Origin: Oreocharis arfaki
Taxonomy: Eukaryota > Chordata > Aves > Passeriformes > Paramythiidae
Length of the DNA stretch: 64,000 nucleotides
Assembly: GCA_013398015.1 (NCBI GenBank)
Contig: VZRR01008202.1
Location: 377,766-441,765 of the forward strand
Direction of reading: 5' to 3'
A model generated the notes under the pieces. That model was not told the DNA's origin and searched no databases. It saw only the letters and a program-made list of their open reading frames with translations. Each line of letters opens with the position of its first letter. Position 1 is the stretch's first letter. The translations under genes and the position numbers were made by a program. Positions 23,175-33,255 of the stretch are shown here, piece after piece.

Positions 23175-23640
23175 TGTGCGTGAGAGGAGGCGAGTAAGTG
23201 ACGCTTGGTGGTTGTCTGTGCGTGGCAGATGGGATGAGGACTCTGGGGACATGTTCTCCCCTCCACCTGAGCAGTGCTTCATGTCTCTGAAGAGTGAAAG
23301 GACTGCACAATTTCCCAGCCTTGCTCCCCTCTCTCCCCATCTCTGCCATAGTGACACCCAGCCTCATCTATTTGAGAGCAATTTCCCCTGCAATAATAAA
23401 GCCTCTGCAAGCGTGTGGGTGGCCGTGCTTGTGTTGCCCGTGGGGGTGTGCATGTGCCAGGGTGTGCTGAGACGAGAAGGTGGCTTTGTGTGTGCGACAG
23501 AGCAGGAGCGAGGATGAGACTATCAAACGTGAGCGAGGATATGAGAGAAAGCTCTTCTCGCACAGAATCAGACAGCAAGAGTGAAAATGAGAAGGTGCTC
23601 GTATTAGACGGGGTGCGTGTCAGAAAGGAAGAAAGAGAAG
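23175..23640. other. GT/GA-rich, CpG-enriched patch
   Basis: Degenerate GTGTG and GAGAG-like words alternate with about 16 CpGs in 460 bases. It may be a decayed compound microsatellite. A 125-codon open frame runs through part of it but has no recognisable domain. Confidence 0.35.
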
Positions 23641-25089
23641 GGTCTTATTCGCAGCCTTCCTGCATGTGTTTGATGAGTATCACAAGTTTTAACCAAGAAA
23701 AATATGTATGTATTCAAATCAAACACAAAACACCCCTTTTGCCTGGAGCGCTCCTGCCTAGCTTGTTTGTTCTGTCGCAAGCTGCTTGTTAGAGGAACAC
23801 AGGAAACAAGAAGATGGGAAAAAAACCCAGGTTGACATATTTAAACACAGCCAGCTACCGAGGCAGTAACAAACAGCAAGGAGAAAAGCAGGTGGGATAG
23901 TTGGAGAGCTGTTGTGATGATGCTGGAATGAGAGATGCCTGTGAGAGTTTCTGAACACCATCCCTCAAGTGGATTATGATAAATTTTACTGTACACATAC
24001 TGAGTTGATTCTGCAGCTAGCTGCAAGAAAACACACTAAAAAGCCTATTGCTTAAAGCCATTTTGCAAAAAAGAGTCAAAAGACAATGCAAGGAGCGCTG
24101 GTGTTCTGTCTCAATGCCCTGCAAAGATCTCTACCCTGAGACTGGACAACACCTCTTGTCAAAATGGGAATGGAGGTACTTGAGCTGAATTTATGAACAG
24201 GAAGAAAAACAGTAACAACAGATTCCTCCCCAAACCTACTGTGGCTAAAGGCCTTTCTAGAACTGCAGGTCAGATAAACATAAATACAGAGACAGGGATG
24301 GATTTGAAATTATTTTTCCCTGTTCTGTTACACTTTGTTTTCGCTGGTAAATTTAAACACCTTTACAAATTTAAGGCTCTTCAACGCTATCATAATCCAC
24401 AGGCCTACGCTGCCCACAGGCAAAATTCACCAATACCCACGTCCAGTCAGACTTGCTAAGTAGCTTATGATGCCACAGGCAATGCATGGGAAGACAGGAG
24501 TGTGCCAAGAACTGACTGCAGGAGTGGCAAAGACACCAGACCAACGACATTGTGTTGAAGACATCTGGGAAAAGGGTCAGTAGTGCAGACGAGGCCCTAT
24601 CCTGAGGCAATTCACCCAAGCTTCACCCAGATCATTGGAAGATTCCTCCAGGATAAAGGCAGCTGTAGGCTTTCTGTCCCTCCCTCACCCTTTTAAAATC
24701 AGAGTGAACAGCTCTGATTTATATCTGAAAAACAGAACTCTCATCACACCAAGGGAAGGGAACCAAGTGCCTTGTCTTTGGGGCTACAGAACTGGTGCAG
24801 GAAAACAAGAAGTGCCACACTTGGGTGCCCGAGCTTGGGTGCAGCTCTTTCACCATCACCCCTCCAGCATCTGACCAAACAAACAGCGCCTTTCTTTGGC
24901 TATGGAGACCAAAGCAACCCAGGTCAGGCTGGCTCCTGCTTTGGGCAGGCCTAGTGCTATGCAGAGTGGGTCCTTCCTGATGGGGGTCCCTGGGGTGCTA
25001 CTGCATCTTCATTAATAATAGTTATTATTGTTCCAAAAATTACCTAGGAACTTGACAAGTCCTTCTGCAGTGTTTGACTCTCTGACCTC

Positions 25090-25312
25090 AGGAGGCAGTG
25101 TGGATTTCACAGACTGACTACCTGCTGTGTGAAAAAGTGTCTCCTTTCATGTGATCTAAATTAAGCTTCCATTAGCATCTCTGAGTGACCTCTTGTTCTA
25201 GTATTACAGGAGGACAGAAAAAGGAGGGACTGATCAGTTTTCACCACACTCTTCATTAGTGTAAATAACTCAATTATAAACCTTTAGTATGTCTCTTCAG
25301 GGAGGCTGCGGA
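25090..25312 (-). mobile_element. old CR1 LINE fragment
   Basis: The plus strand carries the reverse complement of an ancient CR1 3' region: 'tttcacagactgactac', 'gtgtgaaaaagtgtctcctttcatgtgatctaaattaa', 'gtgacctcttgttctagtattacaggagg', 'cctttagtatgtctcttcag'. These track the old amniote CR1 landmarks 'gtgaaaaagtatttcctttt', 'gtgacccctagttcttgtgttatgag' and 'cctctatcatatcccc'. Confidence 0.62.
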
Positions 25313-26279
25313 TGGCCGGTGCTTGCCATCTCCCATTGGACCAGGCCGGGATTGAGCAGAGGCAGCCTGAGCCCAGGGACAGTAGAGGGCATGATGGTAA
25401 AAAGGAAGATGGGAGAGCTACTGAGAGGAAGAAATGGCATTTTTGCAAGCTTGCTACACTGAAGAAGAAAACCCAGTTCAGTCCAACTGACTGCCTCCTG
25501 GTAGGTAAATCTCACAAGATTACTAACCACGCTTCATGGCCCTCTGGTAATTGTACACGCGCTCATAAATGAGGGCGTAGCCAGTGTTCAGGATAATGTC
25601 ATTTTTTATAACACATTCCCTATTGTTTCTCCGTCCCTTAAAGGCAACCAAGCATCTTCCACGTTTTTGGAATTGATGCAACCCACTGAAGAAGCTTTTA
25701 TCGAGTTACTCACCATGACTCCCATCTCTTCCCTCCAAGGAGCCTGGGAGCTCAGCACTCATCCAAGTACAGCTGAAGTGGAGACTATTTTTGCAGTCTG
25801 CGTTACCATACGCTCATCCATGTTAGAGCTCATCCGTCATCCTGCTGCTCTGTCCCCGTGGTGCCTTTAAATCCTGCTGACTCATGGGGGTGGCAGCCTG
25901 TGCTTGCCTTTGGTTGGTACGATGGTGAGGGGCACTGCGAGAAGACCCAGCTCCAGGGAGGACACCCAGGAGCAGCCAGGCCAAGCCCTGGGAGTAGGTC
26001 CCACTGGCTCTCCACAGTCCAGGCAGCAAGCCTGCAGAGGATGCAATGGAGTGGGCCTGTTCTTAACATCTCCGATGGCTTTCGACAGCTCTGCTGCATT
26101 TGTCACCAGCAAAACAAGGAGCTGTCATCAAAGCACCAACATGCCGGCCATGGCACACAGGGCAGACTAAACACCTCTTCAGTGCGTACTGACTCCCACT
26201 ATTAACTTGTCTCCATGCAGAAGAGAAACTATTCTTTGCTAATCAACAATCCACTGGGTTTTAAACTGCGACAAGACCT
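25313..26279. other. intronic sequence, nothing specific seen
   Basis: Moderately GC-rich unique DNA between two minus-strand CR1 fragments. Several overlapping open frames of 70-115 codons on both strands look like composition artefacts. Confidence 0.4.
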
Positions 26280-26612
26280 TGCCCCTTTGCCCATGGCTAT
26301 TTATTTCCCTTCATAATTTTGTGTGAAAGGCCTTATCAAAGGCTTTATGAAAATCAAAGTACATTATGTCTGCTGGGGATCACCTTTATCTTATTTTATT
26401 AAACTTAAAAAAAACTCCTCAAAACAACAAAACCCACTTGCAGCTCAAAAAGGCACAATTTTCTTTTCCAGAAGCCATACTGGATTGACCCTGTCATGTT
26501 ATACTTAGCCGAGCATTGTACTAGTCTGTCTTTAATTAGCTTCACAATCAGTTTGGCTGGAACTGAAAGAAAGCTCATAGATCTGTAATTCCCTGGATGT
26601 CTTTCGATTATT
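26280..26612 (-). mobile_element. ancient CR1/L3-type LINE reverse transcriptase remnant
   Basis: Minus-strand translation contains NYRSMSFLSVPAKLIVKL then IKDRLVQ and QYGFWKRKLCL. These are the conserved RT segments of CR1/L3 LINEs (NYRPISLLSVPGKLLE, IxDRL, QHGFRKGRSCL). Downstream in the element, minus-strand sequence near 26325-26370 reads roughly MYFDFHKAFDKA in another frame, the equivalent of the YLDFSKAFD motif. At least one frameshift and an A/T-rich insertion (about 26395-26430) separate the two blocks. It is a fossil: no catalytic domain is intact. Confidence 0.75.
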
Positions 26613-26825
26613 AAAAAAATAATAATAGTATTTAGCATGCCTGGAGCACTCCCTCTCTGAGGATCTCAGAGCACTTCACACCAGGGTGAAGGCAGAGCAG
26701 GCTGGAGACAGTCCTTCCACATCTTTACCTTGCAAGAGGAAAGGAGAAGGGAGAGTAGCTTGCCCACGAAGTCAACAACACAGCTGGATATGGAGCTGCC
26801 ACCCCGTTCCTGACCCTCTCAACCA
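26613..26825 (+). mobile_element. probable MIR/CORE-like SINE
   Basis: It starts with an AATAATA run and 'tagcatgcctggagcac', then 'gaggatctcagagcacttcacac', then 'gtagcttgcccacgaagtcaacaacacagctggatatggagctg'. This order matches amniote MIR-type SINEs (atctcaaagcactttacaa ... gtgacttgcccaaggtcacacagc ... gcagagc), from memory. It abuts the RT remnant on the opposite strand, so it may have inserted there. It is heavily diverged, and the tail of an L2-like LINE is an alternative. Confidence 0.45.
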
Positions 26826-28179
26826 TCATTAAAATCACTTGCTTGATTCTTAGGGCTGAGGAAGGGGCGGTGGTTGCCCATCTGCATCAGCTCGCCTGAG
26901 CACAGAGAGATTTCAGCATTTTTCCCCCAAATCCAACCCTGCAATCTTAGCAGCTCTGCATTCGTTAGAGAGATGCTGTTTATAAGGATCCGTCAGACTC
27001 TGCTGTCAGTATATTTCATGCATTATTTACTTCGGAGCCCTGAGACTAATGCTACCCCGGTCTCAGTGATTTACTGCATTTGAGTTTCTCAAGCTGATCC
27101 ATAACTTTGGGTAATAATAACAATAGCAAAATACTTTGTATGCATATATCACACTCGTCAGCAAAAACCCACACAGAGATGAGCATACAGCACCAGAAGA
27201 GCTGCCTCTCTGAGGTACTGGGCCATTTGCAGGTACTGCTCCCTCCTCACAGAGATGCGTCTTCCACATCCCAATTTTAGAATATTTTGTCTCAAGTCCA
27301 GTACATGTGAACCCTTCAAAGTTTGAGTCCCTATCCAGGGGGTTTCCCCCTTTCCAGGGAAAGTTCAGCAATCACTGCAGAACATCCCTGGGCAAGGACA
27401 CACCTACTCAGGCAGAGGAACCTCATGAACCTGTCCCAGCCCACAGATGGGGCTCCTCTGCCTTGGTGAATTAAAAATCTCAGAGGGATGCTCAGCACCT
27501 AGGATGGAGACTGAGCAAACAGTTCGGCACAAGCTGGAGATTCAGCTTGTTGGCTTTGGCTCAGCTATTTAATTGCATCTCCCACCTGTGGCTCGCCTCA
27601 TCCTGCTCCTGGCATTGCATAGCCACAGCACCCTTGCCATTCCTCTCACTCCCCTCAGCTTCCTTCTCATTTACACCTTGCCTACTGTTTCATTTGACTC
27701 CTGGCAGTTTGGCTGTTCATTAAAAGGTGCTTGATGAACCCTAATGAAAGCCCACACTCTGCCGCGCAGCAGCAGATCCCTTCTGTCCCCTTTCCACACC
27801 ACCCTCCTACGCCCTCCTTGCACACCAAGGCAGTACTGACCTCCGAGGCAAGTCCAGTGCTTTTAAGGATTGTTTTTCTGGTTTGTTTGCTTTAATTTAT
27901 TTTGCCCTTCAGCCTAGCATCCGCTGTCATCCTTCTTCTCGAGCCTTCCTGCTGCCCTGTTTGAAGATCACCTATCCTGCCCATGATGCCATGTGGGGGG
28001 CACACTTAACGAGGAGCCAGCCCCCTGCCCTTGCTGACGTGATGCTGACAAATCCTCGGCACTCACACCTCTGCGACGTGCTGCTACTGCCCACGCACCC
28101 TACCCGCTCCCTGACATGGCTGCAGCCTCGAGAAAGGGAGTGCTGTGTCCTGGCAAGCTCTTTATACGCTGCAGGCCCT

Positions 28180-28200
28180 ATAATAATAATAATAGTAATG
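28180..28200. repeat. (TAA)n microsatellite, short
   Basis: About six TAA units with one TAG interruption. Confidence 0.85.
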
Positions 28201-28924
28201 AAACCCACTGAGAGATGTCCGCTTGCCCAGACAAGGCTCTGGTGTGGAGGCCAATTCCTACTGCTGCGCTGACACAAAATCACTGAGATCAATGAAAACA
28301 TCAACTAAGTGCTGAGAAGGACACTCTTCTCCCTTTCCTTTCACATTTCACCCCCTGCAAAAACAGTTTGTTTCTAGGAGCAGAAGTAGCCCTTTCTGGT
28401 TTGACGGCTTTGGCCTGATCTGAGCTGGGGCCACATGTCCTCATGCTGCCTGGGTAGGAGAAGGAGGGCTGCCTTTGAGAGGCACCAGCCTCAGCATGTG
28501 GCACTGAAGCAGGGGGGAGGCTGCTCCTGGTGCTGCCCAGGGTGTGGACACAACGTACCAGCCGCGGCAGAGGCTGGAAGAGACCGCAAAGGGAATGGAA
28601 AAACAGGAGATGCTGTGCAGGACTGCGTGCATGCCCTGTGTCTCGTTAACACATGTGCTCACAGCAGCCCAGCCGGCTGTTCTCTGCCAGGAGGGACACC
28701 CCGGGAGTCCCACCTGGAGAGTAAGTACTGCTGAACACAGCCCTAAATCAGGAGTTACGTCTTCCAACATAGGCACCAAAACAAGCTGCTCGAAAAAGCC
28801 GTCATTTATGGTGTCAATAAATCACCTCTCCAAAGCAGGCCCAGATGTGCACTTTAGGGCCCAGTCACCTTGCCTTTTTATTCCTGCCTGCAAAGTCTCT
28901 GCTCTCTTACAGTACTCTCCCTAA

Positions 28925-29030
28925 TAAATCATGCCAATATACATTAAAAGAGCCCATTATTGTTATTAATTACTATTATTGCATTAGCAGATTTTACTAC
29001 TTGCTTAATCTCTCTAACAGCTGAAACCCT
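28925..29030. promoter_or_regulatory. candidate conserved noncoding element
   Basis: An AT-rich, non-repetitive stretch with ATTATTGTTATTAATTAC and TTGCATTAGC. These combine SOX-like (ATTGTT) and homeodomain (TTAATTA) words. The call rests on motif pattern only. Confidence 0.22.
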
Positions 29031-29624
29031 CACTCACCGAGGAGAGAACTGTGTGGGTTGGGGTCTTGCCTCCTGGGCAGCTCTCAGCCTTGCACTGATT
29101 CACACAACTCCTCCAACCAGGAGGAGCAGGGTTGACAGTGGCTGACAAACCTCCATCCCAGACATTTCCCTGACACAACTCTTTAGGACTAGCACTTTCT
29201 GGGTACAAAAAGCCAGAAGGAAGGAGAGAAAAGCAAGCTCCCTGGCTTATCTTCAGGCTAGATAATATCATAGCACAGCAAGCTGGGCAGCCCAAGGCAT
29301 GTTCACCATGTTTTCCTAATACTCAGCAAACACAGTTCTACTCTCAGAACTGAAACTGCATGAAATATCAACTCAAGCAGGTCAAAACATCCCCATGTCT
29401 CAGTTCTTCCCCTGCCCTTTCTCAGCTGTGTCTATTTAATTTGCATCCTCTTCAAGACGGAAGGATTATCATACTTTTTGGTACCTCACAGGCTAGATAG
29501 GCTATCTCACTTTCCACACTGAGAATCACAGTAAAAGAAGCATCAAAAACTTCTATGTTTCTTCTGCACAATCAGAAAGAAGGGTGCACCTGACCATCAG
29601 TAACCTGCATGATGGGACAGAAGA

Positions 29625-30215
29625 TATCAACAGCTTCAGGAAAGAAACGAAATTCGGGGGAGTGGTTGACTTGCTGGAGAGCAGAGCTGCCATTCAAAGG
29701 CCCCCAAGGACATGGTGAAATTGGATGACAGAACTTCATGAAGTTCAACAAGGATAAGTGCAACATCTTCCACTTGTTGGAATGATCTCTGTGCAACACT
29801 GAAGGATGAGGACTTGCTGGCTGGGGAGTAGCTCTGAAGAAGACCAGAGGTTACCAGTGAGCAAAAGCTGAAAATGAGTGTGCCAGCATGCCCTTGCAGC
29901 AAGGAGGGCTAAATGCATACCTGGCTGCAATGATGAGAGTGTAGATAGCAGGCCAAAGTAAATTATTATTCCCCTCTACTCAGCACTTCTGAGGCTGTAT
30001 GTGGAGTAATTTTGAGCTCCCAGAATATTTGGTTGGACATAAAAGAAAAACATTTTCATAATGAGGGTGGATCAGCACTGGAACAGGTGCCAAGACAGGT
30101 TGAAGTATCATTGTCTTGGGAGATCTCCAAATTTTGACTGAGCAAGCTGATCTAAGGTTGAAGTTAGCCCTACTTTGAGCAGGGACTTGGATAAGAGACC
30201 TCCAAATCTCCTTTC
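29625..30215 (+). mobile_element. CR1 LINE, 3' region with internal deletion
   Basis: Sense CR1 landmarks run in order: 'aaacgaaattcgggggagtgg', 'gagctgccattcaaagg', 'cttcatgaagttcaacaaggataagtgcaac', 'gtgagcaaaagctgaaaatgagtgtgccagcatgcccttg', 'ctgaggctgtatgtggagtaattttgagc', then 'aaaaacattttcataatgagggtggatcagcactggaacagg' and a decayed tail ending near 30215. About 200 bases between the 'gagctccc' block and the 'aaacattttc' block appear missing relative to a full CR1 3' end. Antisense to LSAMP. Confidence 0.88.
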
Positions 30216-32179
30216 CCCCTGAAACTCTTCTCTGATTTCAAGGAGGATGCTGAAAGTTCCTCCTTCTTTGTGGGATAGCTGTGGCTTGAAAGCTGGATTT
30301 GGAAGGGTCTGATGAGAGATTTGCCCCATATCAGTCCCTTAAAGCCTCTTGGTAGAGCTTTATGTGTGCAGGAGCCAGTGCACAGCACAAGAAGGACTGG
30401 TCCGTTCACCCTGCTGCTTACCTTCTCCTCTGCCACACACTCACCAAGGAACCTGTTGTGAATGGGCTGGAAACTGCCAGGCACACATCTGCTTATGCAA
30501 CCTGAGGATTTCTGTGCACCTCTGAAGGTACAAGTTGTTCCCAAAGTGCGGAAGGATGACCCTCTAAAAGGCATGGAATTTTCCTGAGAAGAAACTGGGA
30601 TGGGCATATAGAAACTGTGCATTAATATCCAGACCCAGAGAGGTTTATGTCATGGTTGTTTCACCCAGCACAGAGAGAGAGTCACCTCTGGGTTAGATCA
30701 CAGCAGTCACATAACACATTACAGTTCAGAAAGTGAGAACTTAAAGCCACCAGAATGGGACTGACAAATAGGTCAGCCTGCAATTAGCCACTCTGAATGT
30801 AGTCCTGACTCCTGGGACAACAATCTGGGATTTTAAACAAACTCAGAGAGATGTTTAATAGCTGAGAGAGGCGAGAACGTTGATTTTATGTCTCCTTCAA
30901 AACACAGCTGTCCGTTATTTCTTCCTTCAAGTCATTACTCTCCTTTTATTGCCTTTTTATTCCATTCACAAACCTGAACTCCTCCTCTCTCCTCAATTTC
31001 CTCTGTACTGTCCCTTCTTGCAGCTGATTTCCACAGGTTGCTTCCTTATTGCTTCATCCTTTGCAAACTTTTTGGCTCTACCCCCACATCTCAGAAACTC
31101 CTGCAAACGACCACGAAGCCGCTTGCAGAGGGATTAGGGGGACTGCTTGACAGGAGCAGGGCCAGCAGTTTCCCCTGGCTGCAGCAGGGACATGTGGCTG
31201 GGCTCTCTAATGTGATAATAACATACGAAGTGTGGAGTGATGGCCATATGTTGTACTAATTCCTACGTACACAATGCCCTCTGCAGAACAAACAGCCGGG
31301 ATGGAGGGCACTGGCAGAAGTGCAGGCCCACGGAGGGGCACCTATCCTTCAGAGGTAGATGTAGAGAAGGAGGAAGGGTAAAATTGGCTCTTGGAAGTGA
31401 GCTACAATCATCTATGGTTAGGTCAGACTGCAGCTGTGTATTATTAATACAGAAAAAGAAAAAGTAACTTCCAGGGAACATCCATTGATAGGGGCAGATA
31501 GGGAAATACAGGTGACCCTTCAATACCCCTGAACAACCACATAACATGACATTTCAAGGGCTTTTGAAAGCTCCCAGGCCCACATTTTGGCTCAAATGCT
31601 GTGAGTGACAATTACCTTTGCTGCTATTGGCTTGTGAATGACTGGCAGGGACCCAAAATTCTCCTGAGTCACCTTCTCTGGCAATTCAACAAGCCAAGGA
31701 CCAGAATAAGCACTTGATGTAGCTGGGATTTCTCTGGTGACAGCAGGCAAGGAGAGGAAAATAGAGATTCTAAGCAGATTTCCTAGGCTGGACCAGCTCC
31801 AGTTCTGCTTGGAAGTGAAGGGTATTAGGGTACATTTTCTGTGCTGTACAAAAGAGAAGAGTCAGCACTTCCATCCAGATGCTCAGACCCATGGGCTAGG
31901 CAGAAAGAAGACAGCTGCTCTGCTTCATACTTGGGCTTGCACAGGGAAGGAGAAAGGTAGAAAAAGCCCTTGCTGAAGAAGAGGCAAGGAAGGAGAGGAA
32001 GATGTGTCATAGGAAAAAAGAAAAGCAGAGACTGACTAATGGCACCATAGCTTAGTTGTCTCATGTTAGAGTCTTAAATTGCTCACAGTGGGAGGAAAGT
32101 CACTTTAACATCTCAACGTAGCACACAAAACTACTGTTTAAAGAAAAAAAAGCCCTGAATATTGTTGAAGAAGTGAAGG
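30216..32179. other. intronic sequence, nothing specific seen
   Basis: No exon or transposon was recognised. 30880-31040 is pyrimidine-rich and 31340-31470 purine-rich. Confidence 0.4.
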
Positions 32180-32285
32180 AAATGAGATTGTTTCACAGCT
32201 GGCTGTACCAAGTTAGGGGTTGGAATTAGGTAATCCTTAAGGTCCCTTTTAACCCAAACTATTCCATATTCTGTGGTTCTAAGCT
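32180..32285 (+). mobile_element. CR1 LINE 3'-end fragment
   Basis: The plus strand ends with 'ggttggaattaggtaatccttaaggtcccttttaacccaaactattccatattctgtggttct'. This is the CR1 tail (ttggactagatgatccttaaggtcccttccaacccaaaccattctatgattctatg) including a degenerate terminal repeat. Only the last 100 bases or so remain. Confidence 0.8.
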
Positions 32286-32430
32286 GGAGTCTTCTGGCCA
32301 GACATAGGTGGGAGCCCCCACAACAGCTGACGTACTGGGGTGGGGACTGACGACCCCAGAGCTGGAAAGCACACAGCACTGTAGTTTGAATGCTTCATCA
32401 GGATTGAAAACTCTCATCCTCTGTGAGAAG

Positions 32431-32925
32431 TGATGCCATGATGATTTTTTGCCTTTTCTTTTATACCCCTTTTATATAGCTTTTATGTATTCTTAGTGCT
32501 TTTAGCTCACCTACTTATAATTCCTTAATTCTGATAACCTAGCTAAGACCCAATATTCTGTTAAGCCAGGAGACCAAACATCCTGGAAGCCTCGCAGCCA
32601 GGGGTCAGTAAGCCCTAGACACCAAGGTCCTATCCAGAACACTTTCTGTAAACTAAGATAGGCCCATCCAGGGGGAAGGTTCCTTGGGACAGGGGGTTCA
32701 CTCGAGCCTCTCATTGGGGAATCTTTGATAGGTATGCTAATTTGCAAGGCCTATAACTGTGTGTGCTCTTCAGGTGCTGGGGGTGTGCATTTCGGGGTGT
32801 ATTTCGGTGCATTCCACCAAGATTAAGTGCTGCACCTAAGGATTCCTAAATAAATACCAAGGTAAAAACCCCTTTGTCCCTTAACCATGTTTGGTTCTTA
32901 ATTTTAAGACCAGGGAAAGGCAACA
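32431..32925 (+). mobile_element. solo LTR of an avian endogenous retrovirus, 495 bases
   Basis: The element begins TGATGCC and ends GGCAACA. The revcomp of the end is TGTTGCC, so the termini form a 6/7 inverted repeat with the TG...CA ends of retroviral LTRs. GAAG occurs directly before (32427-32430) and directly after (32926-32929), a 4-bp target-site duplication. A polyadenylation signal AATAAA lies at 32849-32854 near the 3' end, setting plus orientation. No internal retroviral sequence is attached, so it is a solo LTR left by recombination. The family name is not assigned; the first 60 bases resemble zebra-finch-type LTRs as I recall them. Confidence 0.8.
32849..32854 (+). terminator. 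LTR polyadenylation signal AATAAA
   Basis: AATAAA in the 3' part of the solo LTR, about 70 bases from its end, in the position expected for the R region. Confidence 0.6.
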
Positions 32926-33114
32926 GAAGAAATAGGAGTGCAAGCCCTAATATGATCCTTAGCCATCCCCAGAAGAGGTACTGCAATGCAGCAGGATGTA
33001 TGGAGCCCACCTAGGTTGGTTTTACTTGATCAGATAGGTTTTTGGTGGCCCTAGGAAACAGAGTACCAAGGAAGGAGGGAGAATGAACATGACAGGTTCT
33101 CTTGAATCAATAAC

Positions 33115-33255
33115 ACAGGGATGGAAAGGAACATAGGACACCGTCAAACGCACTCCCGAACTCTACAACAGAATCAACGATGCATAAATGATCCCAGTGG
33201 ACAGCTTTTCCTCATCTGTTCCTAAACATCACACCTAAAGGAAACTCCACACCTA
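33115..33255 (-). mobile_element. probable old CR1 LINE 3' fragment
   Basis: The plus strand resembles the reverse complement of an ancient CR1 3' end: 'cagaatcaacgatgcataaatgatccc', 'cttttcctcatctgttcctaaacatc', 'ggaaactccacacc'. The corresponding consensus words are 'cagaattaactatacctaaaccatccc', 'tgtctaacctgttcttaaaaatctcc' and 'ggagattccacaacc'. Short and very diverged. Confidence 0.5.

Larger units (their letters stand above)
17266..25089. other. long repeat-poor intronic stretch
   Basis: Almost 8 kb with no confident transposon. It holds a TAAA run at 18286-18303, a GT repeat at 20841-20858, a candidate conserved element at 21850-22160, and a GT/GA-rich, slightly CpG-enriched patch at 23175-23640. 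'atcatagaat' at 17968-17977 may be a last trace of a CR1 tail. No exon was recognised. Confidence 0.4.
26826..29624. other. intronic sequence with a short TAA repeat
   Basis: It contains a TAA run at 28180-28200 and an AT-rich candidate conserved stretch at 28925-29030. No exon was recognised. A weak MIR-like start at 27110-27140 (aataataacaatagcaaaatactttg) is too short to call. Confidence 0.4.
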
